From the NCBI RefSeq assembly GCF_018739885.1, contig NZ_JADOES010000024.1:1-64000 (forward strand): a stretch of 64,000 bases of DNA, written 5' to 3'. The position numbers were made by a program, and so were the translations under genes. Of this stretch, positions 8,483-17,998 are shown one piece after another (position 1 is the stretch's first letter; each line of letters starts with the position of its first letter). Below the pieces are notes generated by a model. That model saw only the letters and a program-made list of their open reading frames with translations. It was not told the origin of the DNA and did not search any database. The DNA is from Leptothoe spongobia TAU-MAC 1115. Its GTDB lineage: Bacteria > Cyanobacteriota > Cyanobacteriia > Phormidesmidales > Phormidesmidaceae.

Positions 8483-9805
8483 ATGAAAGCTAGGGTACTC
8501 GTCTTGCTTCTGTTATTCTTTTTGAGTTTCAATACCTGGTCAGAAAATTTAAAGCGGCCAGGTATTGATTTTTATCATTATTGGGGAGTTGCAAAAGCCC
8601 AGCAGCTAAGCACTTTTCCATTGGCTAGTCCCTACATCCACCCAGATGCCTATGCCACTGTATTAAACCGGTATACGGCGTCAGTTGACAATCCAAGGCT
8701 TAAGGCTGCAAATGCTTATCGTCAGGTATTGGACTTAACCGGTACTCCTCTGCTGTATACATTGTTTGCAACGTTACCCAAACACTATGGGCGAGCATTA
8801 GCCAGTTATCAATGCCTACAAATATTGATGTTTGTTACGGCGATTGTTCTGATCGGCATTCTAAAGGGGCAGCCCCATGGTTTTTGGCCATTAGCCTTGG
8901 TCCTATCGGCTACCTTTGTCCCCTTTACAGTTGATTTAGGAGTTGCTAACTTAAACGCTATTCAGCTCTTTTTAGTCACTATTTCAACCTTACTAGTCGA
9001 TAGGGCTACGGGCGGTATTCCTCGTGAGAGGACTAAGAGCGGGGTCATAGTCCTCTGCCTATTTATCTTTATTGTGCTGCTAAAACCTAGCCTTTTGTTA
9101 CCTATATTGTTTCTGGGGCTAGCATTTGGGTTGAAGTATGGAATCCCTAAATTAACGGTTTTAGTGCCTGTGGGTATGGCATTTATAGCGCTTATTGTTG
9201 CATCGACAAGTATATTCCTAGGGTCGTCTCGAGTTTGGTTGGATTGGTATGAGACTCTATCCAGTTCTAAAGATCGGCTAACTTATCCAATTGAAGCGGG
9301 TAATTTTTCAACAACGTGGCTGCTTTCAAGCGTTAGTCAGATTGATATTAGTGCTGCTGTTCTTGGCATTTTCTCGCTATTAGCTATCTCATTAGGTGGA
9401 GCTGTTATTCTGCCTGCTCTAAGAAAAAAAATAGCAATCCATCAGAGCATCCATGTGATGGCTGAGATTATTAAGAATACAGGCCTGGTAGTTAGTCTGG
9501 CCCTAACAGCAACGCTGGCATTGTCTCCCTTGGTGTGGTCTCACTATTACACGCTGTTATTGTTTCCAATCCTGTGGCTGTTCGACTTTGGTCGCTGGAG
9601 TGCCAAGAATATAGTTGGCCTTCTATCGCTTATCTTCTCGGGGGGAATCCTGCTTAAGATTATTGCTGTTGTATGGTTGCCTAGCCCTGAACTGCGGTCT
9701 CTAAACTTTTGTATTGGGTGTTTGCTGGTATGGGTGGGGCTTTTATTAGCGGTGGTTGAGATGGCAAATAAACGTTTGGGGAAATTGGTCTTATCGGCAG
9801 AATAG
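8483..9805 (+). CDS. GT87-type integral membrane glycosyltransferase
   Basis: Polytopic protein of 440 residues with about ten hydrophobic segments. The first conserved motif after TM1 is PGIDFYHYW, matching the acidic motif of polyprenyl-phosphate-hexose-dependent membrane transferases (GT87/DUF2029). Such enzymes add sugars to lipids or glycans on the outer face of the inner membrane. The frame is open from a TTG at 8468, but the ATG at 8483 is a better start, giving a signal-anchor N-terminus. Its 3' end overlaps the convergent GT2 gene by 15 bp. A GT2 that makes polyprenyl-phosphate sugar next to a GT87 that uses it is a sensible pair. Confidence 0.75.
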   Translation: MKARVLVLLLLFFLSFNTWSENLKRPGIDFYHYWGVAKAQQLSTFPLASPYIHPDAYATVLNRYTASVDNPRLKAANAYRQVLDLTGTPLLYTLFATLPKHYGRALASYQCLQILMFVTAIVLIGILKGQPHGFWPLALVLSATFVPFTVDLGVANLNAIQLFLVTISTLLVDRATGGIPRERTKSGVIVLCLFIFIVLLKPSLLLPILFLGLAFGLKYGIPKLTVLVPVGMAFIALIVASTSIFLGSSRVWLDWYETLSSSKDRLTYPIEAGNFSTTWLLSSVSQIDISAAVLGIFSLLAISLGGAVILPALRKKIAIHQSIHVMAEIIKNTGLVVSLALTATLALSPLVWSHYYTLLLFPILWLFDFGRWSAKNIVGLLSLIFSGGILLKIIAVVWLPSPELRSLNFCIGCLLVWVGLLLAVVEMANKRLGKLVLSAE

Positions 9806-10483
9806 ATTGTATTTCAGAATGCAGAAAATAGCATTAACACCGTCTTGCCAACCAATTTTTTTGCCTTCTTGATAGGTTCTACCGTAGTAAGAGATGCCAA
9901 CTTCGTAAATGCGGCACTGCATTTTAGCAATTTTGGCAGTAATCTCAGGTTCAACCCCGAAGCGTTTTTCTTCAATGGTGAGTTTGTGAATAACTTCTTG
10001 GCGGAAGGCTTTGTAACAGCATTCCATATCTGTCAGATTAATATTTGTCAGCATGTTGGATAACGTGGTTAAAAAGCCATTGCCAACTCGATGCCAGTAG
10101 TAAACGACGCGATGGGGGTTGTCTCCTTGAAATCGAGACCCAAAGACGACATCGGCTTTATTGGCTAAAATAGGACCAATCATAGCCGGATATTCCTGGG
10201 GGTCATATTCTAGATCGGCATCTTGGATGATGACGATATCGCCGGTTGCGATCGCAAATCCACTACGAAGAGCTGCCCCTTTACCCAAGTTTTTGGAATG
10301 ATAGACAATCCGGTCAATCTCATTAGCCAGCTTAGTTTTTAATAGCATTTGGGTGCCATCTGTGGAACAATCATCGACGACAATAATTTCAATGTCGTTG
10401 ATGGGTGACGCTTTGACGGCTTGAATAACCTGGCTAATAGTACCAACTTCGTTAAAGCAAGGGATGACAACTGAGAGTTTCAT
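9791..10483 (-). CDS. GT2 family glycosyltransferase, dolichol-phosphate mannose synthase-like
   Basis: Transfers a sugar from a nucleotide donor to polyprenyl phosphate at the cytoplasmic membrane face. The start is taken at M13 of the open frame (MKLSVVIPCFNE), the classic GT2 N-terminus; 230 residues. Motifs: VVIPCFNE, IVVDDCSTDGT, NLGKGAALRSGF, the metal-binding IIQDADLEYDPQEY, and FGSRF. It has no C-terminal TM domain, as in short DPM1-type enzymes. It overlaps the 3' end of the GT87 gene by 15 bp, tail to tail. Confidence 0.9.
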   Translation of the reverse strand: MKLSVVIPCFNEVGTISQVIQAVKASPINDIEIIVVDDCSTDGTQMLLKTKLANEIDRIVYHSKNLGKGAALRSGFAIATGDIVIIQDADLEYDPQEYPAMIGPILANKADVVFGSRFQGDNPHRVVYYWHRVGNGFLTTLSNMLTNINLTDMECCYKAFRQEVIHKLTIEEKRFGVEPEITAKIAKMQCRIYEVGISYYGRTYQEGKKIGWQDGVNAIFCILKYNLFCR

Positions 10484-10884
10484 GTCGTGTGGACTGAAAG
10501 GGATGAGCCAATGCTCCATAGGGCAGTGCGATCGCGCTGCTAATGGGTCTTACCCATAACAGCATGCACATCTTTATTGAGCAATGTGCTAATCATTACA
10601 AGTTTTCTAGTTAAAAAGGATAGGGGCCAGGGGCAGTCGGAAAAACTAGCCTTATAATTACGTAGACTGCTATGTTTTACATATTGCCCCAGCTGGCGGC
10701 AGGTCTTTAGGATAATTTTTGCTGACTGTACATCTGAACAACCCTAAGCATCTTATGGTCTGACATGCTAAATCCCAATCCGTTTTCATCCCGAACCCAG
10801 AGCATTAGAAATGTACAAGTCATAGTAAGGGTATGCTCATCGATGGGTGTATGAGTGTAGATCTGGGCGCAGTAACAAGCTTTT
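10484..10884. other. Intergenic region between the GT2 and histidine kinase genes
   Basis: This holds divergent upstream regions for both genes, including a HIP1 octamer near 10530. A 69-codon minus-strand frame overlaps the kinase start and looks non-coding. No RNA gene or clear promoter motif was seen. Confidence 0.4.
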
Positions 10885-12327
10885 ATGACACGCAATTTAG
10901 AACAATTTTCAACCACCCAACTAAGTCGCTCCGCTGAAACCGTGCTTCAGAAGGTGGTGCAAGGAACTGCCGCCGTTACGGGTAAAGATTTCTTCTCAGC
11001 GTTAGTGGAAAATCTGGCTTTAGCCTTAGGGGTACAAAATTGCGTGGTGACTGAGTTAAGGCAGGATGGTCATTTGCATACGTTAGGATTTTTCCGGGAT
11101 GATCAGCTGCAGCAAAATATCAGCTATGACCCGATGGATGGTCCCTGTGAGACGGTACTAACTGAAAATGAATATTACTGTCCCTATGGGATTCAAGACT
11201 TGTTTCCAAATCACCCGGTTTTGTCAGCGCTTGGGGCCGATAGCTATATTGGGGTTGGGTTGCAAAATGTGGAGGGTAAAATCCTGGGGGATTTGATTAT
11301 TGTCGATAGTCAACCCATTTTGGATCGTCAGTTACACAAAAGCATTCTACAGATTTTTGCCGCTCGAGCGGCTGCAGAATTGGAACGGCAACGGGCCACC
11401 CTGGAACTGCAGCAACTTAATGAAGAGTTAGAGCAGCGGGTGGAACAACGTACAGCTGCGTTGCAAGCGGCTATACAGGATCTGAAGCAAACTCAGGCTC
11501 AGCTCGTTCAAAGTGAAAAAATGTCCTCTCTGGGGCAGTTGATCGCAGGGATTGCCCATGAGATCAACAATCCTAATACGTTCATTGTTGGTAATGTCAG
11601 CCATGTTTCTACTTATACTAATCAATTGCTAGAGCTGGTCAGGCGCTATCAACAGGTGATGCCTAATCCATCGCCTGATATTCAAGCTGCGATCGCAGAC
11701 TGTGACCTGGACTTTGTGCAACAGGATTTACCTCGTCTGTTGGGTTCGATGCAAACTGGTAGAGATCGCATTCAGGAGCTGGTGCGCTCCTTTCGGAATT
11801 TTGCACGACTCGGAGAATCGGAGAAGAAGGTGGCAGATCTGCATGAAGGTATTAACAGCACCTTAGTATTGTTATCTCATCGACTCAGACCCTCAGCCAA
11901 AAGATCTGAGATTCAGGTTATTAAACAATATGGAAAGCTACCCAAGATTGACTGTTACCCTGGGCAACTCAACCAGGTTTTTATGAGCATTCTCACCAAT
12001 GCTCTTGATGCCTTAGATAAAGGTGTAAAGAATCAGCAGCTCGAACCTTGCATTCACATTAGTACTGCCGTGGAAAAGGATACTATCGCTATTCACATTG
12101 CCGACAATGGTATGGGTATCAAGCCAGATTTACAAAAACATCTATTTGAACCATTTTTCACAACGAAACCAGTTGGGCAAGGTGTTGGACTAGGTCTGGC
12201 GATGAGCTACCAAATTGTAGTGCATCAACATAATGGCAAACTTTACTGCCAGTCTTCAGAGGGAAAGGAAACAACATTTACGATTGAAATTCCTATTCAA
12301 GTTGAAACAGCCGTGGGATTTAGTTGA
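10885..12327 (+). CDS. GAF-domain histidine kinase (orphan)
   Basis: Cytoplasmic sensor kinase of 480 residues: N-terminal GAF-like domain (about 20-165), a coiled-coil signalling helix (170-215), then the dimerisation/phospho-acceptor helix with H225 in AGIAHEINNP. After a DHp insertion (FVQQDLPRLLGSMQTGRDRI) comes the HATPase domain with N-box NQVFMSILTNALDAL, G1 IADNGMGI, F-box FEPFFTTKP and G2 GVGLGLAMSY. No TM segment. No response regulator adjoins it. Two other kinases in this window (29.3 and 40.4 kb) share the same core, so they are paralogues. The GAF ligand is unknown. Confidence 0.9.
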   Translation: MTRNLEQFSTTQLSRSAETVLQKVVQGTAAVTGKDFFSALVENLALALGVQNCVVTELRQDGHLHTLGFFRDDQLQQNISYDPMDGPCETVLTENEYYCPYGIQDLFPNHPVLSALGADSYIGVGLQNVEGKILGDLIIVDSQPILDRQLHKSILQIFAARAAAELERQRATLELQQLNEELEQRVEQRTAALQAAIQDLKQTQAQLVQSEKMSSLGQLIAGIAHEINNPNTFIVGNVSHVSTYTNQLLELVRRYQQVMPNPSPDIQAAIADCDLDFVQQDLPRLLGSMQTGRDRIQELVRSFRNFARLGESEKKVADLHEGINSTLVLLSHRLRPSAKRSEIQVIKQYGKLPKIDCYPGQLNQVFMSILTNALDALDKGVKNQQLEPCIHISTAVEKDTIAIHIADNGMGIKPDLQKHLFEPFFTTKPVGQGVGLGLAMSYQIVVHQHNGKLYCQSSEGKETTFTIEIPIQVETAVGFS

Positions 12328-12945
12328 GGAATCTTGCCAAGGAAAGTTCAAGGGTGAGAGCAGCATCGGTAAGGTTTTTTCTCAGCGTTGGCAGAAAAGC
12401 TGGTAGCAGCATAAGGTGCTCGGAACCGTGTGGTTACAGATCAGGGAGGTACAGGGCCTTTGCCAGTTGCTTCTATGGGTGTAAAGTATTGTGCGCAAGG
12501 GGTTCGGCGGCCAGAAAGTAAGAGTATAAATTTAGTCCATTATTAGTCCACCAAAGCAAGTCTTGACCTCATAGGCCCTGCAAATAAGATGTTTCAAGAA
12601 GCTGAGTAACTGCCTAATACGCAACTAGTCAAAGACAGCAAAATTGGACTGGGCATATTTATCAAGCAAAGAACTCAGCAACCTTTCCTTTTAGAATTTT
12701 GTCGCAGCGCGCAAAATTCTAAGCCACCTCACCGAGCGCCCCCACAGGCTCCCAGGAATATCCTAGATATTTTTTCGTGGGTTCTAGGGCGACGGAACGC
12801 CCTAACCATGGGGGTGTGGGGAACTCGGAGGGACCCCACGCAGCCGGTTTTGCCATTAGTCAACCCTAGATTGGCTCAAGTTTCGAGGATTTGCTGCTTA
12901 GAATAGGCTTACTAAGCTCCTGCACCTGGCACGGACAGTAACCTT
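12328..12945. other. Gene-poor stretch with hairpin and GC-rich inverted repeat
   Basis: No convincing gene in 618 nt; a 65-codon frame at 12324-12521 has biased, unlikely composition. An 11-bp hairpin (TTAGAATTTTG and its complement) lies at 12691-12722. A GC-rich imperfect inverted repeat follows, with arms near 12731-12747 and 12805-12821 and an inner GGGTTC-TAGGGCG-type stretch. It resembles a degraded mobile or REP-type element at the left edge of the accessory island. Confidence 0.4.
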
Positions 12946-13970
<1,025 letters not shown>

Positions 13971-14008
13971 TCAAAGGTCGCAAATGCAGTCTTTATGCGA
14001 ATAGCGAT

Positions 14009-14128
14009 ACCTCATCCCCTCTCGGGATGGATCCCCTTTTGGAAAGGGGATGGGGTGGGTTGACCGTTAGCGCTAGTGATCGAAACCCACCCCGCCTTAC
14101 AGGCACACTTCCCGAGAGGGGATGAGGT
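14009..14128. repeat. 120-bp element with 19-bp perfect inverted ends (REP/MITE-like)
   Basis: Ends 14009-14027 and 14110-14128 are exact reverse complements. A nested 10-bp inverted repeat (GGGGTGGGTT at 14052-14061, complement at 14084-14093) lies inside. The inner part recurs at 43421-43494 in this window with the same 22-nt spacing. It has no coding capacity. Confidence 0.75.
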
Positions 14129-14174
14129 CGGTAGTCTGTTAAATGAAATTTAACTTGCAAAGATAGGTAACTAC

Positions 14175-17100
14175 TTACTGACCGCTAAGGTTAGGAGGTA
14201 TTGAAAACTCGAACTCCTCTGAGGGATTCTCTACACTAACCTTGCCAGTAAAGGTATGTAGGTTTCCCTGAAACAACACATTTAAAGAGAAGTCAGCGGA
14301 AGTTGGCCCATCTTCACTGCACGCCTCATCGAACTTTACTGTGACAGTATAGTTGCCTAGAGGAGGAGAGCTGTCTAATGGCCATAGGACATTATCAATC
14401 TGGGTTGTCGTTGGAAATGGCTCGGCACAGTTAGAGTATCTTTCTATGTCGCGTCTATCGCCGTTAGGATCAAAAACATCCATGTCTAGGTCAACGGGTC
14501 CAGTCCAGTCCAGAGTAACTTGCACATTTCCGGGAGGAAGTGCGCTTGTAGAAGCTTGTTCAATAATCTCTGGTGTAAATGGGTTTTCCAGATTCTGTAA
14601 GATGCTGAGCCATTGTTGTCGGAGGGCTTTAAATTCCCCTGGCAAAAATAGAATCTGATCACTATCGAGCCAGTCTACAACAACCTCCAAATCTTGAGCA
14701 GCACCAGTCAAATCATTAACAAGGGCTCGGGCTATGCTGCGAGCTTGCCAGCCCCATTTATTATTATCCGGTGCTAGAGCAAGGCTATTGTCACAGGCGA
14801 ATAAAACTTCAGCCGAGGCTTCATAACGACTACCATTCCAACACAACATTTCCCAATCCGCAGCAATAATATCTGCGCCAAAATCTTGAGCCTGTTGATA
14901 GGCTAAAATCGCCTCGTCAATATTTCCACTTTGAGCCAGTTCTTTGCCTTGATTAAGTCGGCCAGTTGCCACAAGCGCAACCGGATCAGTCTCTCGAATG
15001 TCCTCAGTTGATGGAATCAAATCAATAGTGGGATCTAAAGTCAGGGCTTCTCGATAAGCGATAATTGCTCCTTCGACATCGCCTCGCTCTGCAAGTCTTT
15101 CGCCAGTTTCCACTCTATGTAGTGCAACTCGCCTAGCAGCGACGATTCTGGGGTCACTGTCTAATGCATCAGTATCTGGATCCAGATCAACCAAGCTGTT
15201 CCAGCTTTGAGCAATTTGTAGTTGAGCTACACTTTCATCAAATTTTCCACGCCGGGCAACTTGCAGGGCCTTAACAACTAGTGTAGGTGCTGCTTCCGCC
15301 AAAAGCGAAGGAGTCTGACAAGCCTTTAACGTATTTAGATCCTGAGGATGGGTCGTTAAATAATCACTGATCCAGCCACAGCTTTTGGCAATTAGATCTT
15401 CCAGCTCAAAATTCCACAACTTCACCGTACCATCAGCGCTGGCGCTAGCCAGGGTCTGACCATCCGGAGCAAAACTCACACTCCAGACCGCGTTGGAATG
15501 GCCTTCAAGGGTTTGTAGTTCTCGCCCACTTTTGTCCCATAGCTTCACCGTACCATCAGTGCTGGCGCTCGCCAGGGTCTGACCATCCGGAGCAAAACTC
15601 ACACTCCAGACCGCGTTGGAATGGCCTTCAAGGGTTTGCAGTTCTCGCCCACTTTTGTCCCATAGTTTCACCGTACCATCACCGCTGGCGCTAGCCAGGG
15701 TCTGACCATCCGGAGCAAAACTCACACTCCAGACCGCGTCGGAATGGCCTCCAAGGGTTTGTAGTTCTAAATAATCGGGCGCATAATAGGCTTCTCGCAG
15801 TACCGAAATGGCTTGCAGTCGGCGGCTAGGTAAAATTGAACTTTTTAGATCGCTACTAACCGCTGAGACCAGCTTGCCATGAGATTTCATAGTTAACAAA
15901 ATCTGGCCAACACTTGAGATTGATTCTCGTTGTTTAATTTCTTGTCCTAGTTCTAAAGCAGTTAGCAAAGCCTTAAAGTTCAGATTGCTAGCCATGAGAT
16001 TTTCGACAGTCAGTGCTTCTGCTTGAATATCAGAATTCAAGGCTTGAATTTTAGCTTTCTGTTGTTCTTGTTCAGCTCTTGCTGTGGCACGTTGAGCCTG
16101 AATCGCATTTTCCTCAGCAAGTTTAGTTTGATCACGTGCAATATTTGTTTGTCGCTGAGCTTCCGCCTCTCCCTCTTCTGCCCTCACCACAGCAGTTTCT
16201 GCAAGTTGACGCTGTTCAGCCTCAGCTTCTTGCGCCTGCTCAGCTTCTTGTTTTCGTTTTTGCGCCTCAGTATTAGCAGTTTCTGCTTTTTTCTTGGCCT
16301 CCACAGCTTCAGAACGTTTGCTATCTGCTTCTTTACGCGCTAATTCAGCATGACCAAGGGCATCTTCTAAATCTTTCCCCCGTTTCTCTAGCTCATCACC
16401 ACGGTCATTAGCAAGTTCTGTTTGTTCCTTCGCTAGTTCTGTTTGTTCATTTGCGACTCCCCATTGCACATAGGCATATCCTGCTGCACCCATAGCCACA
16501 CCAGATAGCATGAGTAAGCTACCAATAAAACTATAAAGCACTCTATTTTTCCGACGCTGGACCAGTTCTTTATCTCCAGCACTGGCATCTAAAAACGCCA
16601 TCGTCTCCTCAAACTCAGGTGCATAGCGCCCCGCCCAAACCTCATTAGGCTGCACCACCTGTCGCCAGGTCAAACCAACCGTCAATTCCGGATCCTGCAA
16701 ATAACCAGCCTGCCCCGCTTCATGCAATGCTGCAGTCTCCGCCAATCGCCGATAAATCTGAGCCGATTGCGCCTCATCATCCACCCAATCCTTCAGACGC
16801 CGCCACACCCGCATAAAACTCTCATGGGAGATATCCAAAACACTGGCTTCACCCAGCTCCACCCCCTCTGGGGGTATTAAAAACGAACGCCCCGTTGCCC
16901 GAAAAGTATCCACTACCCGAATCACCTCTTCCGGTGTAGCTCCAGCAACGGCACAAACTTCCGCGAGAGACGTAGGCCGCCGAATCTCACGATTATCTGG
17001 CCCTTTCTCTGTTAAACACTTAAACAACTTCTCCGCAACCGTTTGTGAGCGATCATCCAACGACTGATAAATTTCATCCGCATGTTGCGATAGCGCCCCA

Positions 17101-17996
17101 GTCATGCCACCAACCGCTTCATAATGCCGCAAGTCCAAAGGCTCATTTGGACCATGATCTTGGGACCACCGCCGCCACGTCCGCATCATCGCATGCTGCA
17201 AAATCGGCAACTGATCCGGGTCATCCCCCATATCATTCAGCACCCGATTCACCAATCTTGGCATAATCGTTGCCTCGCCCACCGCCACTGGACCCTCAAC
17301 CGCACTCCGCCGCTGGTCCCGCGTCATCCGTGGAATCAAATACTGACTGTCATTGATCGCCTCCGGCAACCCACGAAACTGAGCACAGTCCCCCAAAAAG
17401 TCTGACCGCATCGTCAGCACCACATAGATAGGAACTTCCTCCTGCTGCACCGCCGTCAAAAACAACTTCACAAACGCAGCCGCCTCATCGTCAGCCGCCA
17501 CCGTATCAGCCATGCGCTTAAACCGAAACAGTTCCTCAAACTGATCGATCACCAACAACAAACTTTCCCGCACCGCCATCCGGGCCTGCTTAACCACCTC
17601 AACCAGACCTAAGTCCCCTCGCCGCAGAGTAGTTTCCGTAAGCTCAGTATATAAGTCACGATCAGCATCCTCTGGAGCCTGACCAAACACATCAGGCTGA
17701 TTCAGCGCCTCAGCCAAATTTCGAATCGGGGCATTCCCTGGCCGCATCAGCGCCACTCGCCAGTGAGAACTCGCCTCATTCAAGAAACCACTGTAGAGCG
17801 ATGGCAATAACCCTGCCCGCACCAATGATGATTTACCACTACCCGAGGAGCCTACCACCGCTAAAAAGCCCGTTTGATGCAGACGTTCTAGCAGCTCATC
17901 CGCCTGACCCTCACGACCAAAAAACAGATGCTCTTCATCCAGGTCAAAGGGGCGTAGACCCGGAAATGGATTTGTTATCGTAGGTGAAGCAACCAT
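14175..17996 (-). CDS. STAND NTPase with TM, coiled coil, WD40 repeats and C-terminal beta domain
   Basis: NLR-like signalling ATPase of 1273 residues. N-terminal NPFPGLRPFDLDEEHLFFGR is the typical nSTAND1 entry. Walker A GSSGSGKS is at 49-56 and Walker B LLLVIDQFEEL at 146-156, followed by sensor-like LTMRSDFLG. A TM segment lies at about 487-510, then a long Ala/Glu/Lys coiled coil (515-680), three WD40 repeats (about 738-860), an alpha-helical TPR-like region (890-1130) and a C-terminal domain with DWTGPVDLDMDVFDPNGD resembling YfaP/DUF2135. Its ATG is 2 nt from the TIR gene stop, so the two are co-transcribed. STAND proteins oligomerise on sensing a trigger; defence or cell death is inferred. 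Confidence 0.85.
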   Translation of the reverse strand: MVASPTITNPFPGLRPFDLDEEHLFFGREGQADELLERLHQTGFLAVVGSSGSGKSSLVRAGLLPSLYSGFLNEASSHWRVALMRPGNAPIRNLAEALNQPDVFGQAPEDADRDLYTELTETTLRRGDLGLVEVVKQARMAVRESLLLVIDQFEELFRFKRMADTVAADDEAAAFVKLFLTAVQQEEVPIYVVLTMRSDFLGDCAQFRGLPEAINDSQYLIPRMTRDQRRSAVEGPVAVGEATIMPRLVNRVLNDMGDDPDQLPILQHAMMRTWRRWSQDHGPNEPLDLRHYEAVGGMTGALSQHADEIYQSLDDRSQTVAEKLFKCLTEKGPDNREIRRPTSLAEVCAVAGATPEEVIRVVDTFRATGRSFLIPPEGVELGEASVLDISHESFMRVWRRLKDWVDDEAQSAQIYRRLAETAALHEAGQAGYLQDPELTVGLTWRQVVQPNEVWAGRYAPEFEETMAFLDASAGDKELVQRRKNRVLYSFIGSLLMLSGVAMGAAGYAYVQWGVANEQTELAKEQTELANDRGDELEKRGKDLEDALGHAELARKEADSKRSEAVEAKKKAETANTEAQKRKQEAEQAQEAEAEQRQLAETAVVRAEEGEAEAQRQTNIARDQTKLAEENAIQAQRATARAEQEQQKAKIQALNSDIQAEALTVENLMASNLNFKALLTALELGQEIKQRESISSVGQILLTMKSHGKLVSAVSSDLKSSILPSRRLQAISVLREAYYAPDYLELQTLGGHSDAVWSVSFAPDGQTLASASGDGTVKLWDKSGRELQTLEGHSNAVWSVSFAPDGQTLASASTDGTVKLWDKSGRELQTLEGHSNAVWSVSFAPDGQTLASASADGTVKLWNFELEDLIAKSCGWISDYLTTHPQDLNTLKACQTPSLLAEAAPTLVVKALQVARRGKFDESVAQLQIAQSWNSLVDLDPDTDALDSDPRIVAARRVALHRVETGERLAERGDVEGAIIAYREALTLDPTIDLIPSTEDIRETDPVALVATGRLNQGKELAQSGNIDEAILAYQQAQDFGADIIAADWEMLCWNGSRYEASAEVLFACDNSLALAPDNNKWGWQARSIARALVNDLTGAAQDLEVVVDWLDSDQILFLPGEFKALRQQWLSILQNLENPFTPEIIEQASTSALPPGNVQVTLDWTGPVDLDMDVFDPNGDRRDIERYSNCAEPFPTTTQIDNVLWPLDSSPPLGNYTVTVKFDEACSEDGPTSADFSLNVLFQGNLHTFTGKVSVENPSEEFEFSIPPNLSGQ
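15421..15780 (-). repeat. Three tandem 123-bp WD40-coding repeats, nearly identical
   Basis: Units begin at 15421, 15544 and 15667 (plus-strand coordinates), with an exact 123-nt (41-codon) period. The first two differ at about 4 of 123 positions; the third is alike for about 110 nt, then diverges. Each encodes a blade ending in KLWD(K) with SVSFAPDGQTLASAS. Such DNA-level identity points to recent amplification or gene conversion. Confidence 0.9.
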
Positions 17997-17998
17997 AA

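Noticed and set aside
8278..8532. 84-codon minus-strand frame opposite the GT87 start
   Set aside because: It overlaps the GT87 N-terminus and the repeat array. It has no domain and no start signal.
12324..12521. 65-codon frame directly after the GAF histidine kinase
   Set aside because: Arg/Cys/Ser-rich composition with no domain. It overlaps the kinase stop and looks like a chance frame.
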